Positions 47,221-58,031 of a DNA stretch of 64,000 nt are shown here, one piece after another; the first letter of the stretch is position 1; each line of letters begins with the position of its first letter. Position numbers and translations under genes: made by a program. The notes beneath the pieces were generated by a model. It was not told where the DNA came from. It saw only the letters and a list, made by a program, of their open reading frames with translations, and ran no database searches. Source of the stretch: Branchipolynoe longqiensis. Lineage: Eukaryota; Annelida; Polychaeta; Phyllodocida; Polynoidae. Location of the stretch: contig CM059192.1 in the NCBI GenBank assembly GCA_030323885.1, positions 64,721,593 to 64,785,592 of the forward strand. Reading direction: 5' to 3'.

Positions 47221-49067
47221 TTACTCTGGAACGCAAAGTTCCTTCTCTAGTCGCTGTATTTCTAAAAGTTCGCGCCGCTGTTGTGTCTGTAGTAACAGCG
47301 TATGGGCAGTGATCCGTGCAGTGTTTTGCACCTCACTTTCATATTGGGCATCGAGAAGTGTTTTTTTGGACTTGCAGGTATCGCTCGAATTTTGCAAAAA
47401 TTCGATGAATGCCGCCCGTTCAGTTCCGTCGCTGCTGCTGCCATGGAATGATTTGCTGCGTCCTCTCTTTGCTTGGGCAAGTTTAGACCGTCGCTTTCGT
47501 TACCACCTGCTACCACGAGAGGGACTCTGGCCTGTGAGGTCATGCTCGGCGGAGACACTGACATGGCCATCTTCCAGGTCAGCCACAACCACAGCAGCGG
47601 AGAGGTGTACTGTGGACAAGAAAAAGCGTACGCGTGTTACAGTAACAATTTGGTGTATTTTAGCAAGCGTAACATAAAGCGTGCTAGATTTGGCCACATG
47701 GTAGCATGAGAATTATATGATATACATGCTTGGTTGGTAACATCGATATTTTCGGTGTCAAAATTTGTGCGTGGCATAAAATTGCAGAGTCCGATGGTTT
47801 TGCATTCCTGTATTTTTTCTGAGATAAATATCTCGATCACTAGTCTCTGCTAGACATTAGTTCAAAGTTACTTTTATTTGAAATGGTAAACTTTTGAGAT
47901 ATTTTAAATGCAAACATGGAAAATAAGTTTGGGCAAGCTTGCAAAAACTCTGCCACCAAAGAATTCTGCAGTGTTCTGTTAAAGTTACTCATTATTGACT
48001 TCTACGCAGAAACTACAGTTTAAAAAGTGCATCAGTATCTAAGTTAGATATGTAGAATCAAATGTAAATATTTATTTTGGTTGTGACATTTTATGCTTCA
48101 TCGTACTATGCAGCTTGCAGGAAATAGAGACCAAAAATAAAACCGCCTCTTTATTATTTACAAATGCACGTTGACGTAGCTACCCTATTTACGCTCGCGT
48201 GGCCGTTGATATACAATGTGTGGAGGCCCTAAGTCAACGTATGTAACTAACCGAAAACCGTAACGGGAAGCAAGGAAAAAACCTACCAGGTAGAGAGAAG
48301 CGTTCGCTGACAGCTATGGCACAGTCTGCTGGGTGCGGGACAGGCGTAGAGGAAAACGTCGGCCGACCTACGTTCGCCACCGAGAATGATGGTGACAGGA
48401 ATTCTGCCTCAAAATGGTCCTCGGCACCCATTACACTTTCTGTGGCTGGCATGAAACTGGCGGGGGAAGAGGCTGTAAGGTAGAAGAGTGTATTTGTGGG
48501 AATTACTACAACACAGACAGCAATATGTATTGACAATAAAATACTAAAGCGATTTTGCGTGTTGTGTCTAATCCACAGAAATATAGTCAAAAAATTGAAG
48601 CACATATTTTGAAACGTGCTGGCGTGTTTACGTGTCCCTAAACAGCGATTAATATAACGGTAAAAGCTACGTTTGCTGCCTAACTTACCAGCGACTCCAT
48701 GGATGAGGTTTGACTCGTCGCCCACAATCTGCATCACAGCCTCCTCGTATGGCAGGGCGGACTCCGGAGGACCTCCTCCTGTCTTCAGTGACCTGCGTTG
48801 ACGGCCTATGACTTCAGACTTCAGTGTCTTCCATTTCTCCTTTACTTCAAGTCGAGACCTTACGGCAACGCCGCAGGAATTGACAGCCCTTTTAACTCTG
48901 TCCCACGCATTATTTTTGTCCTGCATAGTAACGCGGTTGTTGAAGGAACCGAATAATACTTCGCGTGCCAACATTATCTCGTCCAACAGTACACGTACTT
49001 CAGCGTCGCTATAGTTGGCTTTCCTCGCCCGCTTATTTCCCGATACCGACTCGATTGGAGCCGCCAT
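47221..49067 (-). pseudogene. Harbinger Myb/SANT-like protein, three exons
   Basis: Exon 1 is 49067-48689, exon 2 is 48472-48287 and exon 3 is 47609-47221. All introns are GT..AG and phase 1, and the joined frame is 318 codons. Exon 1 encodes a trihelix/Myb-SANT domain (YSDAEVRVLLDEIMLAREVL, NNAWDRVKRAVNSCG, KEKWKTLKSEV). Exon 3 ends in a glutamine/arginine-rich coiled-coil-like tail (TLLLQTQQRRELLEIQRLEK), usual in these partners. An in-frame TAA lies at 47500-47502 (after GSRW). The start ATG follows a run without upstream support; an earlier ATG at 49103 is in frame but lies outside the domain. Plus-strand frame 47195-47677 is an antisense shadow. Confidence 0.8.
47780..48120. mobile_element. 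Diverged TTAA-type element nested in the Myb intron
   Basis: The left edge contains ttgcagagtccgatgg and the right edge catcgtactatgcagcttgca, relatives of the TTAAAGTTGCATGGTCCGAT ends at 7641 and 9237. The right half (gtgcatcagtatctaagtta, gatatgtagaatcaaatgta) matches 62250-62290 and, more loosely, 9150-9185. Confidence 0.65.
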
Positions 49068-49566
49068 GGTAGCAGGATCACAAAAACAACTAATGCGGTT
49101 CAAAAGTCAATAATTTTGCCGAATACTCTCAAAATCGTGAAACAAAGAAATAAAAGTCACTGCGAAAGTCAGTCACTGCTACTTCCTGCCGCTGGTTTCG
49201 ATAGTCTTTGTTGTCATTTAGCGGCGCGCATCGGGAACAAGCTCAGAGCAACTCCCCAACAAGTGAAACTAGGTCACGGTTAGCTATCCGCCCCGGCTAG
49301 AAAGTTGGTGCATACCGAATTCCGACACGCCGCTACCCCGAGGTAGCTATCCGCGGCTAGTGCCTTAGCTCCGGCTAAGCCTATCACCGATCGGTGCATA
49401 CGGGCCCTGGTGCCACCATTGATGATCACAACCATAAGGGCATATACACACAGAGTTTGACATATAAGAGTGTGTGTACCTAGGCGCATACACTGATCAC
49501 GCATGCTGATTATACATGTAAAAGTCAGTTGAATAGGTAATTGGCAGATTAGAACAATTCATAGAC

Positions 49567-49700
49567 CGGTGTCGCAGTTTGAGCGCCATGCCAGTTTGAG
49601 CGCCCTTCTCTTCTGTTGCTTCTGCGCATGCGCGGATTTTCTGTATGCCTTCAAACTGCAGCATGTCACAGTTTGAGCGCCCTGCCAGTTTGAGCGCCCT
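49567..49700 (+). repeat. CCGGTGTCGCAG terminal repeat, left copy
   Basis: ccggtgtcgcagtttgagcg followed by repeated cagtttgagcgccctgccag and cttctgcgcatgcgcgg. Reverse complement of 60449-60538 over ~85 bases. The first 16 bases also match the end of the element at 19541. Confidence 0.75.
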
Positions 49701-49714
49701 GCCAGTGGTTGTTG

Positions 49715-50190
49715 TGCATTAGATATACAAGTTTGTTTGTTGTTGTTTTACATCCTAGCAACATCTAAGGTTTGAGCAGTTTGTGTGCCCTGCCAGTGGT
49801 TGTTATGCATTAGATATAAAAGTTTGTTGTTGTTTTACATCCTAGCAACATCTAAGGTTTGAGCACCCTGCCAGTGGTTGTTGTGCATTAGATATAAGTT
49901 TGTTGTTGTTTTACATCCTAGCAACATCTAAGGTTTGAGCGCCCTGCCAGTGGTTGTTGTGCATTAGATATAAAAGTGTGTTGTTGTTTTACATCCTAGC
50001 CACATCTAAAGTCATATCAGTGCTGCCTCACTGGGAGACCCAGATTAATTCTTGTTCTAAATATTAAAATGCCAAATGTGTCAGTGGTTGTTGTGCATTA
50101 GATATGGCTATGTCCATAAAACATTAAAAAGTTTGTTGTTTGTTTTACATCCTAGCAATATCTAAGGTCATATCAGGATGAGTACCAACT
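49715..50190 (+). repeat. Tandem ~85-bp repeat, about five units
   Basis: Each unit reads gccagtggttgttgtgcatt, agatataa, then tgttgttttacatcctagca and acatctaaggt. The second half equals the dispersed phrase at 12510 and 13115. Units degrade toward 50180. Confidence 0.9.
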
Positions 50191-51116
50191 TGTGACAGTG
50201 CACTCATGACAACTTTTATAGAGCTGCCAGATTAACCAAAAACTTGATTCAAAGAAATATATAACTATTGTTTTAAATATTTTAAACGGCTTGGGTAGTC
50301 ACATGCATACCAATTTAGAATACCTTTTTTCTTATCTGACTGGCTATCTGACTACAATTAAAGAGCTTAATAACACTTCTTAGTTAAAAAAAATTCATTA
50401 TGGATTGAAGTTGTGGAAATGCGGGTACCTTGGGTTTGGGGGGGGGGGGGTTGTATGTCTGAGAGGGTGGGGGGGGGGGTAATTCTTGTTTATTTTGTTG
50501 GGTGGGTGGGGTGGTTTTACATTCTTTTAATTATTGTTTCAAATATCCAGGGGTGGGGGTGGGTGGGGCACTTGTTTTTTTAAACACAATGTCAGGAGGG
50601 GGAGATTATTTAAAAAATTCATTTTGTCATCTCTGAAGGGGGGGGGGGGGGAATTTTATTTCTCTTTTCTTGGTGGGGGGAGGGGTTATTTTAATTTCCT
50701 ACTGCAGGAATTCACCACACTCGGACAAACAAGACGTGATAATTTATATTTCATATCTTTTATTAACAATGAACAAATTCTCATCGAACTGCAACATTTT
50801 GAGTTCTGAGGCTAATTGTTGAGGAAATTGACAAATTTCACCACACATTGACATAAATTTCACCACACATTTCAGATATCAGTAATTCAAAATATAATGA
50901 CCAGATGAACTTGTCTTTCAAGGAATATGTGTTATCTATATGAATATACCAAATCTATTTTTTCCAGAGTAATGACATAATTACTTTTCGAGAAATTGGC
51001 CATTCAAATGGCAAAAACACAAATTGCCACTTGTCAATATAAGAAATTAAGAGGTATGAGTTACATAAATGTTTGTATTTAAAGAAATACACCACCAATA
51101 TCCTTGAAACTTCACC
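50191..51116. other. No gene; G-run cluster
   Basis: Eight or more runs of 6-12 G on the plus strand occur at 50440-50690, alternating with T-rich stretches; the 91-codon Gly-rich frame across them is an artefact. The rest is AT-rich. Confidence 0.6.
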
Positions 51117-51350
51117 CAACTATGTATTAATTTTGAATTAAAAGTGGAACTTTGACCAAATTTAATAACAAGTGGAATGATGTGAGGGGAGTTCTGCTAA
51201 CCAATTTCCATTCTACATATATAAAGGAAATTAAATTGTCAATTACTAAATCAATTAGTCAAGCAGATTTTCCAAGCGTGGTATTTTCTTTGAAAACTAC
51301 AACGAGACTGAATAAATGATAAATAGTTCATATATTCATAACTGTGTAAT
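51117..51350 (-). repeat. Dispersed repeat R, empty-site copy
   Basis: Reverse complement of 9375-9238 followed almost directly by that of 7570-7478. The junction at ~51262 carries a single TTGA/TCAA where the 7.6-kb copy has the TTAA element. A ~70-base segment (7571-7640) is missing here. Confidence 0.8.
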
Positions 51351-52106
51351 AGCCTAGATTTGTTCATCAAGCTTTTCTTGAATGCAGGCTAGGTGAGGAT
51401 TCTTTAAATTGAAGACATGAGGCATCAGCTAAAGGTGGATCACAGTCACAAAGTAAACTCACATCCGGTGCGCGCGCGCATGCACACACATACTTTTAGT
51501 ACACACATCATCATTCATCATGGGAAAAAATACAGGGACAATTAGATCTCAGCCAAATTGGGACAGGAGAGCTGATGGTCCCTTCCTAAAAGGTTTTTTA
51601 TTTACATAATTACAAACACTGTTTGATTTCCATTGTCCCAGTGTTCTTATGCAGTCTAATGACATCCCCACTCTTGCATATTCTTGTGCTCCCCCTCGAT
51701 CTTAGGCTACAGCAAGTGACCAGCGGCCGCTAGGGGAAGCCAGCAGATTTCAGGGCGATTTGCATGCACTTGGTGAATAGTCGACCAGGCAGGGGTGCCC
51801 TGTTCGACATTACGAATGCTGGGTCGGTGCTCCTGACTGTTACCATCAAGTATCTATTAAAGCTGTATTTATGTAAATTAATATTTCTGTTACTGTGAAT
51901 AAACATCGGTTGACTGCACTAAAATTCCTTGTTTCCAGCATTATGAATTAATTATGCTTGAGTGATATGTTTAACAGCACGAATGTATCCAAATGCACTT
52001 ATATATGTACAGTGTAATCAACTCCATATTTCACTAATCATAACAGTTTGTATATGTATAGTTTATCCCTAAAAGATAGGCACCAAAGTATACACCAGGG
52101 AAGATC
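51351..52106. other. No recognised feature
   Basis: Mixed sequence with a short CA/CG patch at 51470-51495. No motif. Confidence 0.4.
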
Positions 52107-52109
52107 TTA

Positions 52110-53967
52110 TGTGGCTGTCACACTACGACGACAAGCGGCGACGACAGCCCAGCGACATGGATTTTGTGAAAACCCGACGACATATGCAAATTCGGGCCAA
52201 GTGCCGCGACAGCGCCGCGACAGCGCCGCGACAGCGCCGCGACAGCGCCGCGACAGCGCCGCGACAGAATAGATATAAATGCAATATTTGGTCATATACA
52301 GAGCAGTATGGAGAATAATTGTTTATGGGACAGTGCAAACATGTAGGTTTATGCGGCGGACCTGTTAGGAAGCAGTCTTCATATTTGGGACGGTCCTAAC
52401 ATCCCTCCAAGCAAGTTAAACTGAGCCCTGTTTGGACCGTCCCATTCTGTGTGTGTGTGTCTCTGTGTCTGTGTGTGTGTGTCTCTGTGTGTGTGTCTGT
52501 GTGTGTGTGTCTCTGTGTTGTGTCTGTGTGTGTGTCTCTGTGTGTGTCTCTGTGTATATGTGTCTGTGTGTATATGTGTCTGTGTGTGTCTCTTTGTCAG
52601 AGACATAGAGACACACACAGAGACACAGAGTCACACACACACAGAGACACACAGACACACACACAGAGACACACACAGAGACACACACAGACACAGACAC
52701 AACACAGAGACACACACACACAGACACACACAGACATACACACAGACACATACACATATACACACACAGAGACACACAGATACACACACAGAGACACACA
52801 CAGACACAGAGACACACACACAGAGACACACACACAGACACACACACAGATACACACACAGAGACACAGAGACACAACACAGAGACACACACAGAGACAC
52901 ACACAGATACATACACACAGACACACAGAGACACAGACACAGAGACACAGACACAGAGACACATACACATACACACAGACACACACAGAAACACAGAGAC
53001 ACACACAGATACACAGAGATACACACACACAGAGACACAACACAGAGACACACACACAGAGACACACATAGACACAGAGACACACACAGAAACACAGAAA
53101 TGAGAAATATGAAGAATGGGACGGTGCAAACATGTAGGTTTATGCGCGGACCTGTTAGGAAGCAGTCTTCATGAGAAATATGAAGAATGGGACGGTGCAA
53201 ACATGCAGGTTTATGCGCGGACCTGTGAGGAAGCAGTCTCCATAAGATAATGAAGAAATGGGACGGTACAAACATGTGTATTAGACAATGCGGCGGACCT
53301 GTTAGGAAGCAGTCTTCATAAGAAATATGAAGAATGGGACCCACACACACAGACACACACACACACAGATACACACACAGAGACACACACACACACACCA
53401 CTACACACACAGAGACACACATGAAGCAGTTTCCATGAGAAATATGAAGAATGGGACGGTGCAAACATGTAGGTTTATGGGGCGGACCTGTTAGGAAGCA
53501 GTCTTCATATTTGGGACGGTCCTAACATCCCTCTAAGCAAGCTAAACTGAGCCATGTTTGGACCGTCCCATTCTCTGTGTGTGTGTCTCTGTGTGTGTAT
53601 CTGTGTCTCTGTGTGTGTCTCTCTGTGTCTGTGTGTGTGTCTGTGTGTGTGTGTCTCTGTGTTGTGTATCTGTGTGTGTATATGAAGAAACGGGCCCGGC
53701 GACAGCTTAACGACAGCTTAGCGACAAGACGACAGCGTAGCGACAGCGTAGCGACAGCCGAACGACAGCGTCTGTCGCCGAGGTTTTTCAACATGCACAA
53801 AAACCCGACGACAACCGGGCGACAGTGGAGAAACTGGAGTTGTCGCGGAGGTGTCGCGGCGACAGCCGAACGACAACATAACGACACCGTAGCGACAGCC
53901 GACGACAGAGCAAAACGACAAGTCGTTGGGCTGTCGTCGGCCTTGTCGTCGTAGTGTGACTGCTACA
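52110..53967. mobile_element. MITE family F3 (gcgacag word array, microsatellite-filled)
   Basis: Ends TGTGGCTGTCACACTACGAC and GTCGTAGTGTGACTGCTACA (26 bp, two mismatches), flanked by TTA on both sides (52107-52109, 53968-53970). Subterminal arrays repeat gcgacagcgcc (52197-52267, 11-bp period) and gacagcgtagc/gacagccgaac (53695-53930). The middle is TG (52449-52600) and CA (52600-53100) microsatellite plus five copies of a ~55-bp unit (gggacggtgcaaacatgtag...gcagtcttcat) at 52326, 53118, 53190, 53259 and 53455. Long frames (up to 277 codons) in this zone are repeat artefacts. Confidence 0.9.
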
Positions 53968-54153
53968 TTAGAAACATCTGCTCGGTATTCACTGATTTAC
54001 AGTGAGCTAAACATGGCATTTCTTTTAAACGTGAACATTTGCCTCATCTGGTCAGATGACAATATGGGCAATAACCAATTATCTTGTAAATTTTAGCATG
54101 CAATTATGAATATCTGATTTACCTATGCATCAATTTTGAAATTGACTCCGAAA

Positions 54154-54432
54154 TTAAGAGTATTGTGATTTGCAAATGATACATTCAAATTCGTCTGTAG
54201 GCTTCTGAGTGATGTTCGCACATACAAAATGGCACCACCTGCCACATATGTTGCATGCCACCCAACTGTTCCCATGTGTTTTTGGCTTCACACATCCAAC
54301 CATGTCACATACTGTCCTCTGCCTAGGATGTTTTTTTGACGCTTCCATCAATTTCATGTGCACATACTTCCTCATCTGGACAGCATTTTGATGGGTTAAG
54401 GACGTTGGCACCACATCTTCTGTCAAAGCCAT
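54154..54432 (-). CDS. PHD-finger exon (unassigned gene or transposon)
   Basis: A 92-codon frame with a PHD-type zinc finger: paired cysteines in CDMVGC, WVACNICGRWCHFVC and FECIICKSQ match the Cys4-His-Cys3 order with the aromatic Trp before the His. PHD fingers usually bind histone H3 tails. The ATG lies one base after a possible 3' splice site (acttttcag at ~54433), so this may be a terminal exon. Neighbouring DNA is transposon-derived and similar fingers occur in transposon proteins, including CR1 ORF1 at 35.7 kb, so host origin is unproven. Confidence 0.5.
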   Translation of the reverse strand: MALTEDVVPTSLTHQNAVQMRKYVHMKLMEASKKHPRQRTVCDMVGCVKPKTHGNSWVACNICGRWCHFVCANITQKPTDEFECIICKSQYS

Positions 54433-54856
54433 CGCATTCTGAAAAGTATTTGAAATACGTCTTAGTACAAGTTTTTATACCTATAAAGACTGAAACTGAG
54501 CTACACAATGTACCTGTATTATGAGTACACAATACCTGCCTTCCAATTTATTTACTCTAATTTTACACCCCACCCACAGTGTTGAGTGGGGTAAATTATT
54601 ATTGCAATTTCCATCTGTTATCTGTAATACCAATTGTGGTTGAAGTGTTTAGCTGCAGTTATTTATATGTTAAAGTAGTTCTGCAAAATGTATTTGATAG
54701 GTTTTTTAAAAAACTGTTTAATATGTGTGGAAAATATTTTTGTAGCTATGGTTATGATGATCAATCTATCAATCTCCATTTTATAATAAACTTGTAATTT
54801 CATTGTGAGTGAATGTTCTTCGCGTTCAATCGGTAGTTTAGAACCTGGGGATTATG
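54433..54856. other. No recognised feature
   Basis: AT-rich DNA upstream of the PHD exon on its strand; no further exon with recognisable motif. Confidence 0.35.
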
Positions 54857-55113
54857 AACATCCGGTAGAGCAATCTTCACATTATTCAGGATAAAAATGA
54901 GCTTAATGATTGGAAGTCCTCCTGTTTTCTTATTGGCACAAGCCAATGTAATAGTCGTGACAGGGTGTGGTGGGCGGGCCCTAGTCCACGACTATCCGAG
55001 GCTTGTACCTCGGGAAAACAAGAGTTATCCATCATCTGTACCAAGGTAAGATTCGTCTAACTATACTATTTTACCTCGGTACTAAGCCTCGGCTACTCGA
55101 GGCCGAGGGAGAA
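54857..55113. repeat. 3' complementary blocks of DIRS B
   Basis: Block 1 (54857-54874, aacatccggtagagcaat) and block 2 (55067-55113, ttttacctcggtactaagcc...) both pair with the right end. Between them 54976-55066 resembles 789-880 of DIRS A (tatccgagg, ggtaaaaca, ctgtaccaagg), showing the two elements share a 3' end design. Confidence 0.85.
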
Positions 55114-55196
55114 TTCACGTAGCCTCATTTTTATCCTCAACCATCTAACAACATAACAATGTATCAGTTAGAAAACATAACTCAAACTGTTCACAC

Positions 55197-56316
55197 TCAC
55201 GCGACCTTCTTGGTGAGTAGTCGGGTAGCAACCCCACTTGTCTTCTCGAGTCGTTTGTTGTAATGTTTTGCAAACGACTTCACCGTCTTCCAGCCGGCGA
55301 GTGATAGGATCTTCTTAACTGAGATCCCCAAATGTCTAGCTTTCGAAGCCATTGCACCTCGTGTAGAGTGTGAAGCATAGCATTAAGTATCAACTCCCGC
55401 TGCCTTGAGCACATTAATCGTCCATCTTCCGAGCTTGTCTGTGGACATAGCCTTATGTGGCTTAATGAAGCTTATCAAAAGCTGTCGAGAATTCCTGATT
55501 GACTTTGTCTTGGATATATAAACCTTAATAGCCGACACTACACACAGTTTCCTATCGTGTGGGAAACTTGTCAAATGAATCGAAGAGAGTGGGTCTCCTA
55601 TACGGTTCGATTTCAATAACTTGTCCAAATCAAACGTAGCCTCCTTATCATCAATGTCTAAGCCCTGAAGTGAAAGGGCAACAATAGTTTGGCCTCTGTG
55701 GCCCGTTACTAACAGTAACAACACCGCTAATTTATAGCCTAACTGCTTAACCGATAAATGTCTATTACTAGGCCATTGCTGGAACAGCTTAATAACTACT
55801 GACACATCCCAAAAACGATTATATTTCGGCTTAGGAGGATTCCTTTCATATATCGACCTCATCAACCAATGAAGAACCTGATGTTTTCCAATTGTTTGTC
55901 CTCCAATCCTAGGAAGAATCACTGATAGGGCACATCTCGCTGCATTAATGGCTCCATAACCCAGGCCATCATCTTCCATCATTCGTAAAAAAACGTGTTA
56001 CTTGGGCAATAGAAGGTTCCATAGGCTTTACCTTATGTATCAAACAATAAATGCCCCATTTCTTTAAATAACATGTATAGAGCTTAACAGTCCCTGGTCT
56101 CCACGCATGTGAAATTAACCTATCCTGGGTAACTTTATCAAGGCCAAATTTTTGTAAATTCTTAGCTAGAAAAGGAATGCCAATAACGGTGTTGTGGACA
56201 TGTCCCCCGTGTTTGTTACTTTGCCTTGGCAATGCAGGTTCAGCGGGCCTCTGGGGAATCTTAAACAGTCTTTCGCTCCCCATTCCACGGCTGCCCTCCA
56301 GGGCTGCGTGTCCCAC
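55197..56316 (-). pseudogene. DIRS B tyrosine recombinase
   Basis: Inserts circular DNA by strand exchange. The N-terminal core-binding half is 56316-55990. A frameshift in an A/T run at ~55985 leads into MMEDDGLGYGAINAARCALS. The catalytic half shows LLLVTGHRGQT (first Arg), a premature TAA at 55385-55383, then ASHSTRGAMASKARHLG (His-x-x-Arg) and SFAKHYNKRL with the nucleophilic Tyr, stopping at 55197. Apart from two lesions all catalytic residues are present, unlike element A. Confidence 0.85.
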
Positions 56317-57972
56317 TCCGGCACTATTAGCATCGCATGTGCATTGTCTAGCCTGATTTTCCTGGCATGTGCATTGTCTAGCCTGATTAAGGCAAAAGGA
56401 GGAAAAATATAATAAAATTTATCATTCCATATCAAAGAGAAAGCATCAACTTTCCAGGCTTCTGGCTCTGGATGCCAAGATACATATTTATCAACTTTCT
56501 TAATCCTCCGAGATGCAAACAGATCCACTACTGGGGTTCCCCCACTCTTGGCAAATTTCAGTAAAAATATTAACTTCTAAATGGTCATGAAAACAGCGAC
56601 TTTTAAAATCCGCTAAAGTATTCTGACTACCTGGAATGTGTGTAACTGTAAGCCAGACTTGTTGTTTTTTAGCCCAATCCCATAATCTTTCTTGCTAACT
56701 TGTTACACGCTTTGGACTTCGTGCCACCCATGTTTCTAATATACGCCATAGCTGTAGTATTATCCGTTAAAACTTGAACACTAGCTTTAGGCACTTCTAC
56801 TAAACACCTTAGTCCCAAATAAATGGCCCGAAGTTCTAAGACATTAATATGATCATCTCTTTCCTCATCCAGCCAACGGCCCCCTGTAGCGAGCGCCCCT
56901 CTATGGGCACCCCATCCTTCCAATGAGGCATCTGTCGTAACAACAGTATTAGGCTCCCCCATTCTAATGGGATTATGAGAGTTACCAATGTGGCTTAGCC
57001 ACCATTCAATATCTTCTCGACCATCTTCCGAAATGATCATCAGCCGTTCAAAATTACCTTTATTTTTGGATAACGCACAATTTTTGTCTATTTCCAGAGA
57101 CTTAATATGTGCCTTGCCATATAAAACAGCTGGTGAATATGCCACCATAATCCCCACTAGCACAGCTACTTGCCTTATTTTTGGTCTTTTCAACCCCAGT
57201 AAATCCCAAGCAGTGGTACATTTTTCAATCTTATCTGACGTTAATGACACTGTCATATGTTCAGTTTCAATAACGAACCCTAAACACTTCAATTTCTTTG
57301 TGGGGATTAAAACTGATTTAGTACTACGTATGTAAAAGCCTACTTGCGTTAAAGCATCACACAAATCCTTTATGGCTTTCAAGCATTGTTGTTGTGTTTG
57401 CGCAACAATAAAAGAATCATCGATATAAGGGAACAGTACATGACCTTTCTTTGCATTTCAGAAAAAAATGGTTTAAGTAATTTAGTAAACAAACGTGGTG
57501 CACACACCAATCCATTAGGTAAACACGTAAACTCAAAGAGTTGTCCTTCCCATAAAAACCTCAGGAATTTCCTATAAGCTTGAGCAATGGGGATTATGTA
57601 ATAAGCATCCCTTAAATCTACACTAGCAAGCAAAGAACCTGGTGTTACCAGGTCCCGCGCTGTCTCTAAAGAAAACATTTAAAAATGTTTATACGCAACT
57701 AATCTATTCAATGTAGTTAAATCCAAAATCATCCTAACATCACCATTAGGCTTGGGTCTAGAGAAAATATTAGAAATGTATTCCCCTTCAATATGTTGGA
57801 TTCTTTTTGCATAGAAATTTTTCACTTGCTTATCTAAAGCTTGATGTTCCTCTAACGAAAGACGATAAGGAAAAGGTATTTGCGTTTGAATGGGGATTTC
57901 TATAAACGGAATAACGACTCCCTTTACAATCTCAAGTATCTCGTAATTACTAGTGATGTTCTGCCACGCCAT
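56166..57972 (-). pseudogene. DIRS B reverse transcriptase-RNase H
   Basis: RT: FSRPKPNGDVRMILDLTTLN, an in-frame TAA at 57681-57679, SVDLRDAYYIIPIA (first Asp), LPNGLVCAPRLFTKLLKP, then a 1-base loss near 57446 just before the active site PYIDDSF. RNase H: VVTTDASLEGWGAH, INVLELRAIYLGL, VLTDNTTAMAYI, with a frameshift near 56700, then THIPGSQNTLADFKSR. After another shift near 56540 comes DLFASRR...YVSWHPEPEAWKVDAF. An in-frame 30-bp duplication at ~56336-56393 repeats RLDNAHA. All catalytic residues are still encoded, so decay is recent. Confidence 0.85.
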
Positions 57973-58031
57973 AAAGCGGTTGGCTATATTTCCCGCATGA
58001 AAAACGCTTACAGAAGTTTGCGTAGCAACTT

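Larger units (their letters stand above)
45060..49406. mobile_element. PIF/Harbinger transposon, two genes, 4.35 kb
   Basis: Ends GGCCCGTATGCACCAATCGG and CCGATCGGTGCATACGGGCC, flanked by CAG and CTG (CWG-type 3-bp target, one mismatch). The terminal word gtatgcaccaatcggtg is repeated at 45137-45153. Inside are a transposase gene (+) and a Myb/SANT gene (-), convergent, which is the standard Harbinger pair: the Myb-like protein helps nuclear entry and end binding. A diverged TTAA-type element (47780-48120) lies in a Myb intron. Each gene has one premature stop, so the copy is complete in structure but probably inactive. Confidence 0.9.

Noticed and set aside
47195..47677. Plus-strand 160-codon frame
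   Set aside because: Antisense to exon 3 of the Harbinger Myb gene, which splices in phase.
49720..50190. CRISPR-like array
   Set aside because: The segments between the conserved phrases are themselves conserved, so this is a tandem repeat.
50534..50809. Glycine-rich 91-codon frame
   Set aside because: Produced by G-runs; composition artefact.
52416..53464. Long open frames (up to 277 codons) on both strands, rich in Cys/Val/Ser or His/Thr
   Set aside because: They translate TG/CA microsatellite; all frames are open because the repeat lacks stop codons.
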